Of a stretch of DNA of 64,000 nt, positions 8,211 to 17,525 are shown piece by piece. The stretch comes from CAYLHQ01 sp964628935 (lineage in GTDB: Bacteria > Acidobacteriota > Polarisedimenticolia > Polarisedimenticolales > DASRJG01). The stretch spans positions 1 through 64,000 of the forward strand of contig CAZVOE010000002.1 in assembly GCA_964628935.1 (NCBI GenBank), given 5' to 3'. A model generated the notes under the pieces. The model saw nothing but the letters and a program-made list of their open reading frames with translations. It did not search any database and was not told the DNA's origin. Numbering within the stretch: position 1 is the stretch's first letter; every line of letters starts with the position of its first letter. The position numbers and the translations under genes were made by a program.

Positions 8211-9341
8211 TCAGTAGAGGAATTCCCGGAGGTCGTAGCGGGCGACCTTCACCTCGGGGTGCGTCGCGAACACGCCGTCCCGGAGGAGTGCGTACTGCGC
8301 CTCGACCGCGTCCGAAGCGAGCGGAACGACTCCGTCCCGGCGCGCGCGCTCTTCGTAGGCGGATCCGTCGTGCGGAACGAAGGGGGAGAGATACACCCGG
8401 TCCCCTCGTTCGAGCGGGAAATCGCGCACGATGCGGAGCGTGTCGAGGACATGGGCGTCCGCGAAGCGCGTCCCGCCCGGTCCCACGAGGAAGATCGGCG
8501 CGACCTCGAGACCTGCGGCCTTGAGTTCCCGCACGATCCCGACCGCCTCCTCGGATCGAGACGGCTTGTCCATCCACTCGAGGAGAGGGTCGTGACCGCT
8601 CTCGATCCCGAGGTGGACGCGCGCGAGCCCCTCCTCGCGCAGGCGGCGCCACTCGCGTACGGTCTTCCGAGAGCCGGTGAAGACGTCGACGAAACCGGCG
8701 GCCGGCCGCCCCGGGAAGGTGTCGCGCGCCACGCGCAGGATCGAGACGAGTCGCTCGGTCGAGAGGGCGAGCGCGTTCCCGTCCGCGAGGAAGACCCAAG
8801 GCCTCAACGCCGCGCCGCGCCCCAGGAACTCCGCGACCTTCCGCGCGTGCTCGGCGAACTCCTCTTCGGAGCGCAAGCGGAAGGGGCGGTTCTGGTAGAA
8901 ATTGCAGAACGTGCAGCGGTTCCACGTGCAGCCGAAGGTCGCCTGGAGAACGACCGCGAGGTACTGGTCGGGGGGGAGCATCGCGATCGGGGAGTAGGCT
9001 GCGGCGAATCGCTCGCCCTCCTCGAGGAGGCACTCCGGGGTCCATTCGAGGATCCGGTCGAGCCTTCTTCGGGCTTCCTCGTCGTCGATCGCCTGCCTCG
9101 CCTTCCGTACGCGATCGACGATCTTCTCGAACCGTTCCGCGGCCTCGATCTCGGGAAGCCTCCGGATCGTGCGGCCGTTGATCCGTCGGGTCTCGTGAAC
9201 CTCCGAAGCGAGCGAACGCTTGTACGTCCGCTCGGCCTCCCACCAGGAGACGGGGCGTCCCTCGAGGTCGAAGGTGTACACCGCGGTGCCGTCGCGGGCG
9301 ACGGTGGTGGCGCGCTCGCCGACTCGGACCGTCCAAAGCAC
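8211..9341 (-). CDS. radical SAM protein with a CX4CX2C cluster motif
   Basis: A 376-residue enzyme predicted to hold a [4Fe-4S] cluster and cleave S-adenosylmethionine. The cluster motif is CTWNRCTFC (CX4CX2C), not the commoner CX3CX2C. This CxxNxCTFC form is known in some radical SAM families. An Elp3-like TIM-barrel follows (VFLADGNALALS, ARVHLGIESGHDPLLEWMDK, LEVAPIFLVGPGGTRF). About 140 residues precede the motif and form a separate N-terminal region. No SPASM cysteines are seen at the C-terminus. It starts at GTG 9341, divergent from the EamA gene. The substrate is unknown, and the only partner is the barrel protein downstream. Confidence 0.85.
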   Translation of the reverse strand: MLWTVRVGERATTVARDGTAVYTFDLEGRPVSWWEAERTYKRSLASEVHETRRINGRTIRRLPEIEAAERFEKIVDRVRKARQAIDDEEARRRLDRILEWTPECLLEEGERFAAAYSPIAMLPPDQYLAVVLQATFGCTWNRCTFCNFYQNRPFRLRSEEEFAEHARKVAEFLGRGAALRPWVFLADGNALALSTERLVSILRVARDTFPGRPAAGFVDVFTGSRKTVREWRRLREEGLARVHLGIESGHDPLLEWMDKPSRSEEAVGIVRELKAAGLEVAPIFLVGPGGTRFADAHVLDTLRIVRDFPLERGDRVYLSPFVPHDGSAYEERARRDGVVPLASDAVEAQYALLRDGVFATHPEVKVARYDLREFLY

Positions 9342-9372
9342 GGGGAAAGCCTACCATGCGAGAATCCCCCCC

Positions 9373-10296
9373 TTGGAACCGTTTGCGCCGATCGGCAGAA
9401 CCCCTCCCCCGGAACCCGCCTCCGCGCCCCGCGGCGCGCTGTTCATGCTCCTCTCCGCCTTCGGCTTCAGCGTGATGACGCTCTCGGTGAAGCTCCTCGG
9501 GGAGCGGATCCCGACCCTCCAGGTCGTCTTCGTGCGGGGAGTTTTCACCGTTGCCGTCACGTGGGTGCTCCTCTCGCGCGAAGGGGTCTCTCCGTGGGGG
9601 AACCGCCGCGGGGCGCTCGTGCTCCGCGGCCTCTTCGGGGTCGTCGCGCTCGCCTGCTTCTACGCGGCGACGATGCGCCTCCCCCTCGCCGAGGTGACCG
9701 TCCTCCACTACACGAATCCCATCTTCACGGCCCTCTTCGCGGCGTTTCTCCTCCGGGAGCGCGTCGGAGCACGGCTGCTCGTCGGCCTCCTCGCGGGATT
9801 CGCCGGGGTGGCGGCGCTCGCCGGCCCGGCATTTCTGGGAAGGGAAGGCGCGATCCGTGCGGAAAACCTCCCGTGGGTGGGAGTTGCGCTCCTCTCGGCC
9901 GTCCTCGCGGCTCTCGCCTACATCACCGTGCGCGACTTGCGGAGGACCGAGCACCCCCTCGTCGTCGTCTTCTGGTTCGCGCTCGTGATGATTCCCGTCT
10001 CGGTCGCGCCGAGCGTGGTCGCGTGGGTGCCGCCCACGCCGAAGGAGTGGGGCATCCTCCTCCTCGTCGCTGTTTCGGCGCAGTTCGGTCAGATCTACCT
10101 GACCCACGGTCTCTCCGTGCTTCCCGCCGCCCGAGCGATGGCGATCGGCTACGTCCAGGTCGCCTTCGCGGTCCTGTGGGGGACCGTGGTCTTCGGGGAC
10201 GCTCCCGGCGCCGCGAGCGTCGTCGGGATCGCGCTGATCGTGGTGGGAGCGGTTCTCGCCAACACCGGGGCTTCGGGCCGGCCCTCAGGGAAGTAG
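9373..10296 (+). CDS. EamA-family (DMT superfamily) transporter
   Basis: A ten-helix metabolite exporter of the drug/metabolite transporter superfamily. The tandem EamA repeats are visible: GALFMLLSAFGFSVMTLSVKLLGERIPTLQVVFVRG in the first half, and ALAYITVRDLRRTEHPLVVVFWFAL with the final LWGTVVFGDAPGAASVVGIALIVVGA in the second. The frame is open to 9220, but that would overlap the divergent radical SAM gene. I favour TTG 9373, with ATG 9445 (directly before helix 1) as the alternative. Its 3' end overlaps the convergent CoA-transferase gene by 12 bases. The substrate is unknown. Confidence 0.85.
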   Translation: MEPFAPIGRTPPPEPASAPRGALFMLLSAFGFSVMTLSVKLLGERIPTLQVVFVRGVFTVAVTWVLLSREGVSPWGNRRGALVLRGLFGVVALACFYAATMRLPLAEVTVLHYTNPIFTALFAAFLLRERVGARLLVGLLAGFAGVAALAGPAFLGREGAIRAENLPWVGVALLSAVLAALAYITVRDLRRTEHPLVVVFWFALVMIPVSVAPSVVAWVPPTPKEWGILLLVAVSAQFGQIYLTHGLSVLPAARAMAIGYVQVAFAVLWGTVVFGDAPGAASVVGIALIVVGAVLANTGASGRPSGK

Positions 10297-11577
10297 CTTC
10301 CTCTCCTTCGCCTGTCGCTCCAGGTCGTCCCGATGGCTCGGGTGGGCGATCGCGATCAAAGCCTCGGCCCGCTGCCTCAGGTTCCGACCGAAGAGGTGAG
10401 CGACCCCGTACTCGGTCACGACGTAATGGACGTCCGCGCGGGAGGTGACGACCCCCGCACCGGGCTTCAGCATCGGCACGATCCGCGAAGCCTCCTTCGC
10501 CGTCGAGGGAAGGGCGATGATCGGCTTCCCTCCCTTGGATCGGGCCGCGCCTCGGATGAAATCGACCTGTCCCCCGAACCCCGAATAGATCCGGGTCCCG
10601 ATCGAGTCGGAGCAGACCTGGCCCGTGAGATCGACCTCGATCGCGGAGTTGATCGCGACCATGTTGTCGTGCTGGCCGATGACGTAGGGGTCGTTCACGT
10701 GATCGACGGGATGTCCCTCGATGAGCGGGTTGTCGTCGAGGAAGTCGTAGAGCTCCGCGGTCCCGAGGGCGAAGGTGATGACCGCCTTTCCGGGGTGGAG
10801 CTTCTTGGCGTTGCCGGTGACGATCCCTTTCTGGATCGCCCGCATCGCGCCGTCCGAGAGCATTTCGGTGTGGATCCCGAGGTCGCGGAGACCGTCGACC
10901 ATCGAGTAAACGCTGTCCGGGATCCCGCCGATCCCCATCTGGAGGGTGCATTCGTCCTCGAGGAGGCCACGGATGTGGGCGCCGATCCGCCGCTCGACCT
11001 CGGTGGGCTCCCGCGGCTCGAGCGCCGGAAGCGGCTCGGTCCACTCGACGATCGTGTCGACCCGGCTCACGTGGATGAAGGAGTCGCCGAGCACGCGCGG
11101 CATCTTCTCGTTCACCTGGACGATCACCGTCTTCGCGGCACGGCACGCGGAGCGGGCCTGCATCACCTCGGTACCGAACGACATGAACCCGTGCTCGTCC
11201 GGTTTCGAGACCTGGATCATCGTGACGTCGATCGGGACGACCTTCTCGTCGAAGAGGCGAGGAACCTGGTGGATGAAGACCGGAACGTAGTCGGCGCGGC
11301 CGTCGTTGACCGCCTCCCGATCCGCCGGTCCCACGAAAAGGGAGTTGTGACGGAAACTCCGCGCCACCTCGGGGCGGCTCAGGGGATCTTGGCCGAGGAG
11401 GAGGCAGTGGATCAGGCCGACGTTCCGGAGCTCGTCCGCACGGGCGGCGAGGGCGGAAACGAGCGCCTGGGGAACCGCGGCGTTTCCGCCGTAGTAGACC
11501 TGCTGGCCGCTCTCGATGCACCGGACCGCCTCCGCGGCCGTGCGGAGCTTCGAGCGGTAGACGCTCATCCAGCTCAT
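10285..11577 (-). CDS. acetyl-CoA hydrolase/transferase family protein (4-hydroxybutyrate CoA-transferase-like)
   Basis: A 430-residue class I CoA-transferase, or acyl-CoA hydrolase, moving CoA between acetate or another acid and an acyl-CoA. Typical motifs are GQQVYYGGNAAVPQALV near the N-terminus, MGIGGIPDSV, and LGIHTEMLSDGAM. NSAIEVDLTGQVCSDSIG, YSGFGGQVDFIRGA, and the C-terminal YVVTEYGVAHLFGRNLRQRA also fit. The start ATG overlaps the stop of the Ald-like gene (ATGA), so the two are translationally coupled. Products of such pairs could link amino- or keto-acid turnover to CoA thioesters, but the actual substrates cannot be read from sequence. Confidence 0.88.
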   Translation of the reverse strand: MSWMSVYRSKLRTAAEAVRCIESGQQVYYGGNAAVPQALVSALAARADELRNVGLIHCLLLGQDPLSRPEVARSFRHNSLFVGPADREAVNDGRADYVPVFIHQVPRLFDEKVVPIDVTMIQVSKPDEHGFMSFGTEVMQARSACRAAKTVIVQVNEKMPRVLGDSFIHVSRVDTIVEWTEPLPALEPREPTEVERRIGAHIRGLLEDECTLQMGIGGIPDSVYSMVDGLRDLGIHTEMLSDGAMRAIQKGIVTGNAKKLHPGKAVITFALGTAELYDFLDDNPLIEGHPVDHVNDPYVIGQHDNMVAINSAIEVDLTGQVCSDSIGTRIYSGFGGQVDFIRGAARSKGGKPIIALPSTAKEASRIVPMLKPGAGVVTSRADVHYVVTEYGVAHLFGRNLRQRAEALIAIAHPSHRDDLERQAKERKLLP

Positions 11578-12668
11578 GGGGCGACCCCGAGCGTCGCGGC
11601 GACGTGTTCGTGGAAGACTCTCCCGCGATGGAGCGCGATCCCCCGGTCGAGGCCGGGACAGGACTCGATCGCGGCGTCGAAGCCCCGGCGGGCGATTCGC
11701 ACGAGGTAGGGGACGATCGCGAGCGACATCGCGCGGGAGGCGGTGCGCGGCACGGCCGCGGTCATGTTCGGGACGCAGAAGTGGGTCACACCGTGCGCCT
11801 CGAAGGTCGGCCGGTCGAGCGACGTGGGGCGGCTCGTCTCGACGCATCCTCCCTCGTCGATCGAGAGGTCCAGGATCACCGATCCCGCCTTCATCGTCCG
11901 CACCATCGCCTCGGAGATCAACTGCGGCGTTCTCCCGGCGCGTGCGGCGACGGCGCACAGGAGGACGTCGGCGATCGGAACGTAACGACGGAGGTTTCGC
12001 TCGGAGGAGACGGCGGTCACCGCGTGCTCGCACCCGCGGGAGGAGGCCGTCCTCAGCTTCTCGAGATCGAGGTCGAGCACGATCACGTGCGCGCGGAGCG
12101 CGAGCGCGGTGCGGGCCGCGGTCCACCCGGCGACGCCGGCGCCGACGATCACGAAGGTCGGGGGAGCGATCCCGGGGACGTTTCCGAGGACGATCCCGCG
12201 GCCTCCGGTCTGGACCTGGAGCAGGTGCCCTGCCCATTGCACCGCCATCATCCCGCCGATCTCCGCGAGGGCGCGGCGGATCGGGTGGCCCCCGTCCTCA
12301 TCCTCGACCGCTTCCCAACCGAGGACGGTGATCCTCCGCTGGTGGAGAATCCTCAAGGTTTCGAGGGGCATCACCCCGACGTGCATGAACCCCGAGACGG
12401 CCGATTCGGGTTTGAGGAGCGACGCCTGCTCCGCGGTGACGGGGGCAACCTGACAGACGAGGTCGGCGCGGCCGTGAACCTCCTCCCGGTCGTAGACGAT
12501 CCTCGCCCCCGCCTCGACGTAGTCGGCGTCCCGGAAATGACTCGACGCCCCGGCGTCGTGCTCGACGACGATGTCGCACCCGAGCGACCGGAGCCGTGCG
12601 ACGCCGAAGGGAGTCAGGCCTACGCGGTACTCGTTGCGGTGGGTCTCTCGCGGGATCCCGATGATCAT
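11574..12668 (-). CDS. ald: alanine dehydrogenase-like protein with altered substrate-lysine motif
   Basis: A 364-residue member of the AlaDH/PNT family, which converts L-alanine and NAD+ to pyruvate, ammonium and NADH. Conserved parts include PRETHRNEYRVGLTP, a His in GFMHVGV, QTGGRGIVLGNVPG, the Rossmann loop IVGAGVAGWTAA, the Asp in ILDLSIDEGGC, and FCVPNMTAAVPRTAS. The segment that reads KVKEP in typical alanine dehydrogenases, with its pyruvate-binding Lys, reads QVAPV here. The specificity is therefore doubtful, and transhydrogenase-like or another oxidoreductase activity is possible. The gene begins 37 bases after nuoN and may share the nuo transcript. It overlaps the CoA-transferase gene. 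Confidence 0.8.
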   Translation of the reverse strand: MIIGIPRETHRNEYRVGLTPFGVARLRSLGCDIVVEHDAGASSHFRDADYVEAGARIVYDREEVHGRADLVCQVAPVTAEQASLLKPESAVSGFMHVGVMPLETLRILHQRRITVLGWEAVEDEDGGHPIRRALAEIGGMMAVQWAGHLLQVQTGGRGIVLGNVPGIAPPTFVIVGAGVAGWTAARTALALRAHVIVLDLDLEKLRTASSRGCEHAVTAVSSERNLRRYVPIADVLLCAVAARAGRTPQLISEAMVRTMKAGSVILDLSIDEGGCVETSRPTSLDRPTFEAHGVTHFCVPNMTAAVPRTASRAMSLAIVPYLVRIARRGFDAAIESCPGLDRGIALHRGRVFHEHVAATLGVAP

Positions 12669-12705
12669 GAGAGCCTCCGTGCCGGCTCCCGCGCGAGAGG
12701 TCGGC

Positions 12706-14112
12706 TCAGAAGGCCGAGACGGCGCGGAGGGCCGGCTCCACGAACCAGCGCGGGACGAAGCCGCCCAGGGTGACCGCGGCGGCGCCGAGGAGAAACGCGG
12801 CGACGAGTGCGGCGGACGCGGGAACCCGCTCCCCTTCGTCGGCGACCAGGAACATGGAACGTACGACGTTCAGGTAGTAGAAGAGGGCGACGACGGCGAG
12901 GACCGCGCCGAGGAAGACGAGGCCCCAAAGTCCCGCCTTCCCCGCGGCGAGGAAGACGTACATCTTCCCCCAAAATCCGAGGACGAACGGGATCCCTCCG
13001 AGCGACAGCAGGAAGACCAGGAAGGCGGAGGCGACCACGGGAGAACGCCGGACGAGGTTCCGGGCGCCTTCGAGTGTCGGCTCCTCCCCCCCGGCCTCCA
13101 TCGCGGCGACGCACGAGAACGCGCCGACGTTCGAGAACAGATAGGCGACGAAGTAGAAGAGGGCCATTCCTGCGCCGAACTCCGACCCCGCTGCGAGCGC
13201 GGCCAGGACGTACCCGATGTGGGCCACGCCGGAATAGGCGAGGAGGCGTTTGAGGTTCGTCTGCGGGAGGGCGAGCAGGTTCCCGACGATCATCGTGAGG
13301 GCCGCGATCCAGGCCATCCACGAAACCATGCCGGGGACGCGCGGCTCGAAGACCTCGAACCACAACCGGAAGAGGGCGGTGATCCCCGCCGCCTTCGGGG
13401 CAATCGACAGGAACGCGACGACGGGGGTGGGAGCGGCTTCGTAGGTGTCGGGCGCCCACATGTAGAAGGGGAACATCGCGACTTTGAAGCCGAACCCGAC
13501 GAGGAGGAGGGCAAGGCCGAGATGGAAGAGACCAGGGTGGAAGACGGTCGCGACCTCCATCCAGAAGGTCGTGCCGGTCGCCGCGAAGAGCATCCCCACG
13601 CCGAGGACGAGGGCGGCCGAAGAGACGCTTCCGAAGAGGAAGATCTTGAGCGCTCCCTCGGCGGACTCCCTCCGTTCCTTGTCGAGCGCGGTGAGGGCGT
13701 AGAGCGGGAGCGAGAGCAGTTCGAACGCGACGAAGAGGGTCAGGAACTCCCGCGCGGAGACGAGCGCCATCGCGCCGATCATCGAAAACAGGAGGAGAAC
13801 GAGCAACTCTCCCGAACGGTGCGCGAAGCCTCGTTTCGCGACGTAGGGGAAGGTGGCCAGGGCGGTCAGGAAGCCGGCGGCGAGGACGATCCGCTTCACG
13901 TAGACGGCGAAGGCGTCCTGGATCCAGGCGTCGGTGAAGGCCGCGCCGGCGGGAAGGCGCCACGCGACGAACCCCCCGACGGCGAGCCCGGCGACGGCGA
14001 GGAGGAAGAGCCCCCGCCGCGATCCCTCGCGCGGGAGGAGGAGGTCGGCGATGAGCACGCCGATCGCCAGGGCCAGCAGATATCCCTCGAGCGCGACCGC
14101 TCCCCACTCCAT
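12706..14112 (-). CDS. nuoN: complex I subunit N
   Basis: A 468-residue antiporter-like subunit of the proton-pumping membrane arm. It shows the hallmark broken-helix regions: SAREFLTLFVAFELLSLPLYAL carrying the conserved Glu, LVGFGFKVAMFPFYMWAPDTYEAAPTPV carrying the conserved Lys, and KRLLAYSGVAHIGYVLAAL carrying the second Lys. About 14 transmembrane helices are expected. It is the last subunit of the nuo operon, three bases after nuoM, and is followed at 37 bases by the Ald-like gene. Confidence 0.95.
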   Translation of the reverse strand: MEWGAVALEGYLLALAIGVLIADLLLPREGSRRGLFLLAVAGLAVGGFVAWRLPAGAAFTDAWIQDAFAVYVKRIVLAAGFLTALATFPYVAKRGFAHRSGELLVLLLFSMIGAMALVSAREFLTLFVAFELLSLPLYALTALDKERRESAEGALKIFLFGSVSSAALVLGVGMLFAATGTTFWMEVATVFHPGLFHLGLALLLVGFGFKVAMFPFYMWAPDTYEAAPTPVVAFLSIAPKAAGITALFRLWFEVFEPRVPGMVSWMAWIAALTMIVGNLLALPQTNLKRLLAYSGVAHIGYVLAALAAGSEFGAGMALFYFVAYLFSNVGAFSCVAAMEAGGEEPTLEGARNLVRRSPVVASAFLVFLLSLGGIPFVLGFWGKMYVFLAAGKAGLWGLVFLGAVLAVVALFYYLNVVRSMFLVADEGERVPASAALVAAFLLGAAAVTLGGFVPRWFVEPALRAVSAF

Positions 14113-14115
14113 CGC

Positions 14116-15651
14116 TCAGCCCCCCAACCGGGAAAGTAGTTCGCCGACGCCGACGTGGATCGGGTCGAGGAGGAGGCGCGGGTAGACGCCGAAGACGACG
14201 AGGAGCGCGCCCAGGGCGACGAGCGTGACCCGCTCGGTTCCCTTGGCGTCCTCGAGGTTCGCGAAAGCGGGGTCGAGCGGGCCGAGGAAGATCGTCCGAA
14301 CGGCGCGGAGGACGTAGATCGCCGTGATGAAGGCCCCGAGGACGGCGGGGAAGAGCCACCAGGAGTGCTCCGATCGCCACGCGCCGAGGAAGACGAGGAA
14401 CTCGGCGACGAATCCGGAGAGGCCCGGGAGGCCGAGCGAGGCGAGCCCGGCGATCGTGAAGGCGGTCGCGAGGCCCGGCATCGCGCGGCCGAACCCTCCC
14501 ATTCGGGTCATGTCTCGCACGTGGGCCTTGTGGTAGACGAGGTTCACGATCGTGAAGAGGAGCGCCGTCATGATCCCGTGGGAGACCATCTGGAAGACCG
14601 AACCGGCGATCCCCGCCTCGGTGAGGCAGGCCATCCCGAGCATCACGATCCCCATGTGGGAGACGGACGAATACGCGATCAAGTACTTGATGTCGGTCTG
14701 CCACCCGGCGGCGATCGCGCCGTAGACGATGTTGATCACGGCGACCGTCCCGACGAGCCACGCCCATTCCTGTGCGGCCGCCGGGAGGAGGTCGAAGCAG
14801 AGGCGGAGGACGCCGAAGGCGCCGAGCTTCATCAGGACCCCGGCATGCATCATCGAGCCGGCCGCGGGCGCCGCGGCGTGCCCGTCGGGGGACCAGGTGT
14901 GGAACGGCCAGATGCCGGCGAGGACGCCGAAGCCGACGTAGAAGAGCAGGAAGAGGGTCGTCTGCAGGCGGGGGGAGAGCGGGATCTCGCGGAGCGCGAG
15001 GAAGTCGAACGTCGGGGCGGGAAGGAACTTCGCCCCCTCGACGTACAGAACGAAGAGGCCGACGAGGATGAAGGCCGACCCCGCGAGGAGGTACAGAGTC
15101 AGCTTCATGGCGCCGTACTCCTTCGTCCCCACTCGCACCGCCTCGAACGCCCGCCGGAAGGGTCCCTGTCCGGGGATGACCATCGTCGATCCCCAGATCC
15201 CGATCAGGACGTACATCGGGAGAACCGCGAGTTCGTAAAAGAGGAAGAAGAGGAAGAGGTCGAGGGAGACGAAGACCCCGAAGACCCCGCAGACGAGGAG
15301 CGCGAGGAAGAGGAAGAACTCCTTCTCGCGCTCCCGGAGTCGCCACGAAGTGAAGATCGCGGTCACGTAAATCGCGGCCGTCAGCACGACGAGCGCGAGG
15401 CCGATTCCGTCGACCGCGAGGCGGAGATCGACCCCGATCGAGGGGATCACCGGCCAGACCTCCTCGAACTGGAACCCCCCCTGCGCCCCGTCGTACAGCG
15501 CGGGGAGCGCCGCCGCGATCAGCACGGTCGGGATCGCCGAGGCGAGCGCCACCGCCCGGATCGTCCGGAAGGCCCTGTACGGAACGAACAGGAGGACGAG
15601 CGCGCCGAGGAGGGGCGAGGCGAGGAGGATCGAGAGGAGATGCGCGCGCAT
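14116..15651 (-). CDS. nuoM: complex I subunit M
   Basis: A 511-residue antiporter-like subunit. Typical landmarks are VSLDLFLFFLFYELAVLPMYVLIGIWG with the channel Glu, VGFGVLAGIWPFHTWSPDGHAAAPAAGSM with the channel Lys, and KYLIAYSSVSHMGIVMLG. It also has GFGRAMPGLATAFTIAGLASLGLPGLSGFVAEF. The sequence runs through 14 predicted helices without breaks. It lies between nuoL and nuoN with gaps of seven and three bases. It pumps protons in the membrane arm, coupled to quinone reduction. Confidence 0.96.
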   Translation of the reverse strand: MRAHLLSILLASPLLGALVLLFVPYRAFRTIRAVALASAIPTVLIAAALPALYDGAQGGFQFEEVWPVIPSIGVDLRLAVDGIGLALVVLTAAIYVTAIFTSWRLREREKEFFLFLALLVCGVFGVFVSLDLFLFFLFYELAVLPMYVLIGIWGSTMVIPGQGPFRRAFEAVRVGTKEYGAMKLTLYLLAGSAFILVGLFVLYVEGAKFLPAPTFDFLALREIPLSPRLQTTLFLLFYVGFGVLAGIWPFHTWSPDGHAAAPAAGSMMHAGVLMKLGAFGVLRLCFDLLPAAAQEWAWLVGTVAVINIVYGAIAAGWQTDIKYLIAYSSVSHMGIVMLGMACLTEAGIAGSVFQMVSHGIMTALLFTIVNLVYHKAHVRDMTRMGGFGRAMPGLATAFTIAGLASLGLPGLSGFVAEFLVFLGAWRSEHSWWLFPAVLGAFITAIYVLRAVRTIFLGPLDPAFANLEDAKGTERVTLVALGALLVVFGVYPRLLLDPIHVGVGELLSRLGG

Positions 15652-15658
15652 GACGGCC

Positions 15659-17515
15659 TCAGCCCCGCATCCCGAGGACCAGCAGGACGATCAGACCGGC
15701 CACGACCGCGTACAGCGCGTCCTGGAGACGCCCCGTCTGGATCCCGCGGAGCGATCGCGACGCCGCGGCCGTTCCGGCCGTGGCCGCGTTGACGACGCCG
15801 TCGACGACGAATCGATCGAACCAGCCGACGACGGCGGTTCCGCGCAGGTAGAGGAGGCGGTACAGGAAGAGAACGACGTCGTCGACGAACCAGCGCTTCT
15901 CGAGGAAGCGGGTGACCGGGGCCGCCGAGCGCGCGAGGGCGGCCGGGGACCACAGGGGCCGGGCGTACCCCGTCCAGCCGAAGACGATCCCGAGGAGCGC
16001 GGCCGCGGTCCCGAGGACGGGGACGAGGGCGGCGTGGTGTTCCTCGAACGTCGCCGCGAGCGACGCGGACTCGCGGACCGTGCGGAGGATCGCCGGGCCG
16101 AAGAACCCGAGGACGACGGCGAAGATGCCGAGAATCACCATCGGGCCGAGCATCGTCCACGGGGCCTCGTCGGCGTGGGCGACCTTCCGCGGGGAGCCGA
16201 GGAAGGCCAGGGCGAACGCGCGGGTCATGTAGAAGGCGGTCAAGCCCGCGGTCGCGAGGAGGACCGCGAAGGCGAACGGGTGGCCGGTTTCGAGGACCCC
16301 GATGAGGACGGCATCCTTCGAGAAGAACCCCGCCGTCGGCCAGATTCCGCACAGGGCGATCCCTCCGACGGCGAAGAGGCCCATCGTGAAGCGCATCGGC
16401 TTCCCGAGTCCTCCCATCTCGAAGAGATCGTTCGTGTGGATCGCGTGGATCACGCTCCCCGCCGCGAGGAACAGAAGGGCCTTGAAGAAGGCGTGCGTGA
16501 ACAGGTGGAAGTACCCCGCCGACGCCGCCCCCGCGCCGACCGCCGCCATCATGTAGCCGAGCTGGCTGACGGTGGAGAACGCGAGGACCCGCTTGATGTC
16601 CCGCTCGACGAGCGCCATCGTCGCGGCGGCGAAGGCCGTGAGGACGCCGATTCCGAGAACCCAGGAGGCGGTCTCGGGGGACGCGAGGAGGAGCGGGGTC
16701 AACCGCACCATCAGGTACACGCCGGCCGCCACCATCGTCGCCGCGTGGATCAACGCCGAGACGGGAGTGGGGCCCTCCATCGCGTCGGGAAGCCAGATGT
16801 GGAACGGGAACTGCGCGCTCTTCCCCATCGCGCCGATGTAGAGGCCGGCGACCCCGAGAGCGAGCGCTGTCCCGGCCAGGGTCCCCTCCGCGGCTGCGTC
16901 GAACAGCTCGGCGAAGACGAAGGAGCCCCCCGCGGCCCACAGCAGCACGACGCCGATCGCGAAGCCGACGTCTCCCAGGCGCGTCGTCCAGAAGGCCTTC
17001 AGGGCCGCGCGCGCCGCCTCGGGCTTCCGGTACCAGAACCCGATCAGCAGGTACGAGCCGAGGCCGACGAGTTCCCAGAAAACGTAGGTCTGCAGAGTGT
17101 TGTGAGCGGAGACGAGGCCGAGCATCGCGAAGGCGAAGAGGGAGTGGTACGCGTAGTACCGGCCGAAGGAGCCGGGCTCCTCGTCGGACATGTAGGCGAG
17201 GGAGTACACCTGAATCAGGAAGGCGATCCCCGAGACCACGGCGAGCATCGGGACCGACACCCCGTCGAGGAGGAACCCGAAGCGGATTCCCCCGTCGGCC
17301 AGCGGCGCCCAGAGGTACTCCCAGGTGACCGGGGTCGACCGCGAGGCGAACGAGGCGAGGAGCGCGATCGAGGCGACGAGGCTCGTGCCGATCCCCGCGA
17401 TCGAGACGAAAGCCGCCGGGCGGCCCGACCCACGGAGCGGCGGGATCGCCCCGATCAGGGCGAACGCCGCGGCCGGGGCGAGGACGATCACGGAGGCGAG
17501 AGTCACCGGATCCAA
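15659..17515 (-). CDS. nuoL: complex I subunit L
   Basis: A 618-residue distal antiporter-like subunit. The TTG at 17515 is preceded by GAGGAGGG at proper spacing, so it is preferred over GTG 17506. Landmarks are YVFWELVGLGSYLLIGFWY with the channel Glu, GKSAQFPFHIWLPDAMEGPTPVSALIHAAT, KRVLAFSTVSQLGYMMAAVG, and THAFFKALLFLAAGSVIHA. The C-terminal half (from GIVFGWTGYARPL to GLIVLLVLGMRG) should form the long lateral helix with its terminal anchor helix. It is about the usual length for NuoL. Confidence 0.96.
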   Translation of the reverse strand: MDPVTLASVIVLAPAAAFALIGAIPPLRGSGRPAAFVSIAGIGTSLVASIALLASFASRSTPVTWEYLWAPLADGGIRFGFLLDGVSVPMLAVVSGIAFLIQVYSLAYMSDEEPGSFGRYYAYHSLFAFAMLGLVSAHNTLQTYVFWELVGLGSYLLIGFWYRKPEAARAALKAFWTTRLGDVGFAIGVVLLWAAGGSFVFAELFDAAAEGTLAGTALALGVAGLYIGAMGKSAQFPFHIWLPDAMEGPTPVSALIHAATMVAAGVYLMVRLTPLLLASPETASWVLGIGVLTAFAAATMALVERDIKRVLAFSTVSQLGYMMAAVGAGAASAGYFHLFTHAFFKALLFLAAGSVIHAIHTNDLFEMGGLGKPMRFTMGLFAVGGIALCGIWPTAGFFSKDAVLIGVLETGHPFAFAVLLATAGLTAFYMTRAFALAFLGSPRKVAHADEAPWTMLGPMVILGIFAVVLGFFGPAILRTVRESASLAATFEEHHAALVPVLGTAAALLGIVFGWTGYARPLWSPAALARSAAPVTRFLEKRWFVDDVVLFLYRLLYLRGTAVVGWFDRFVVDGVVNAATAGTAAASRSLRGIQTGRLQDALYAVVAGLIVLLVLGMRG

Positions 17516-17525
17516 CGCTCCCTCC

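Noticed and set aside
8059..10107. 682-codon minus-strand frame across the radical SAM and EamA genes
   Set aside because: Low-complexity Arg/Glu/Gly composition and no domain. It overlaps two clearly identified genes.
12665..15346. 893-codon minus-strand frame over nuoN/nuoM
   Set aside because: Same strand but a different phase from nuoN and nuoM, and the composition is Arg/Pro/Gly-rich without motifs.
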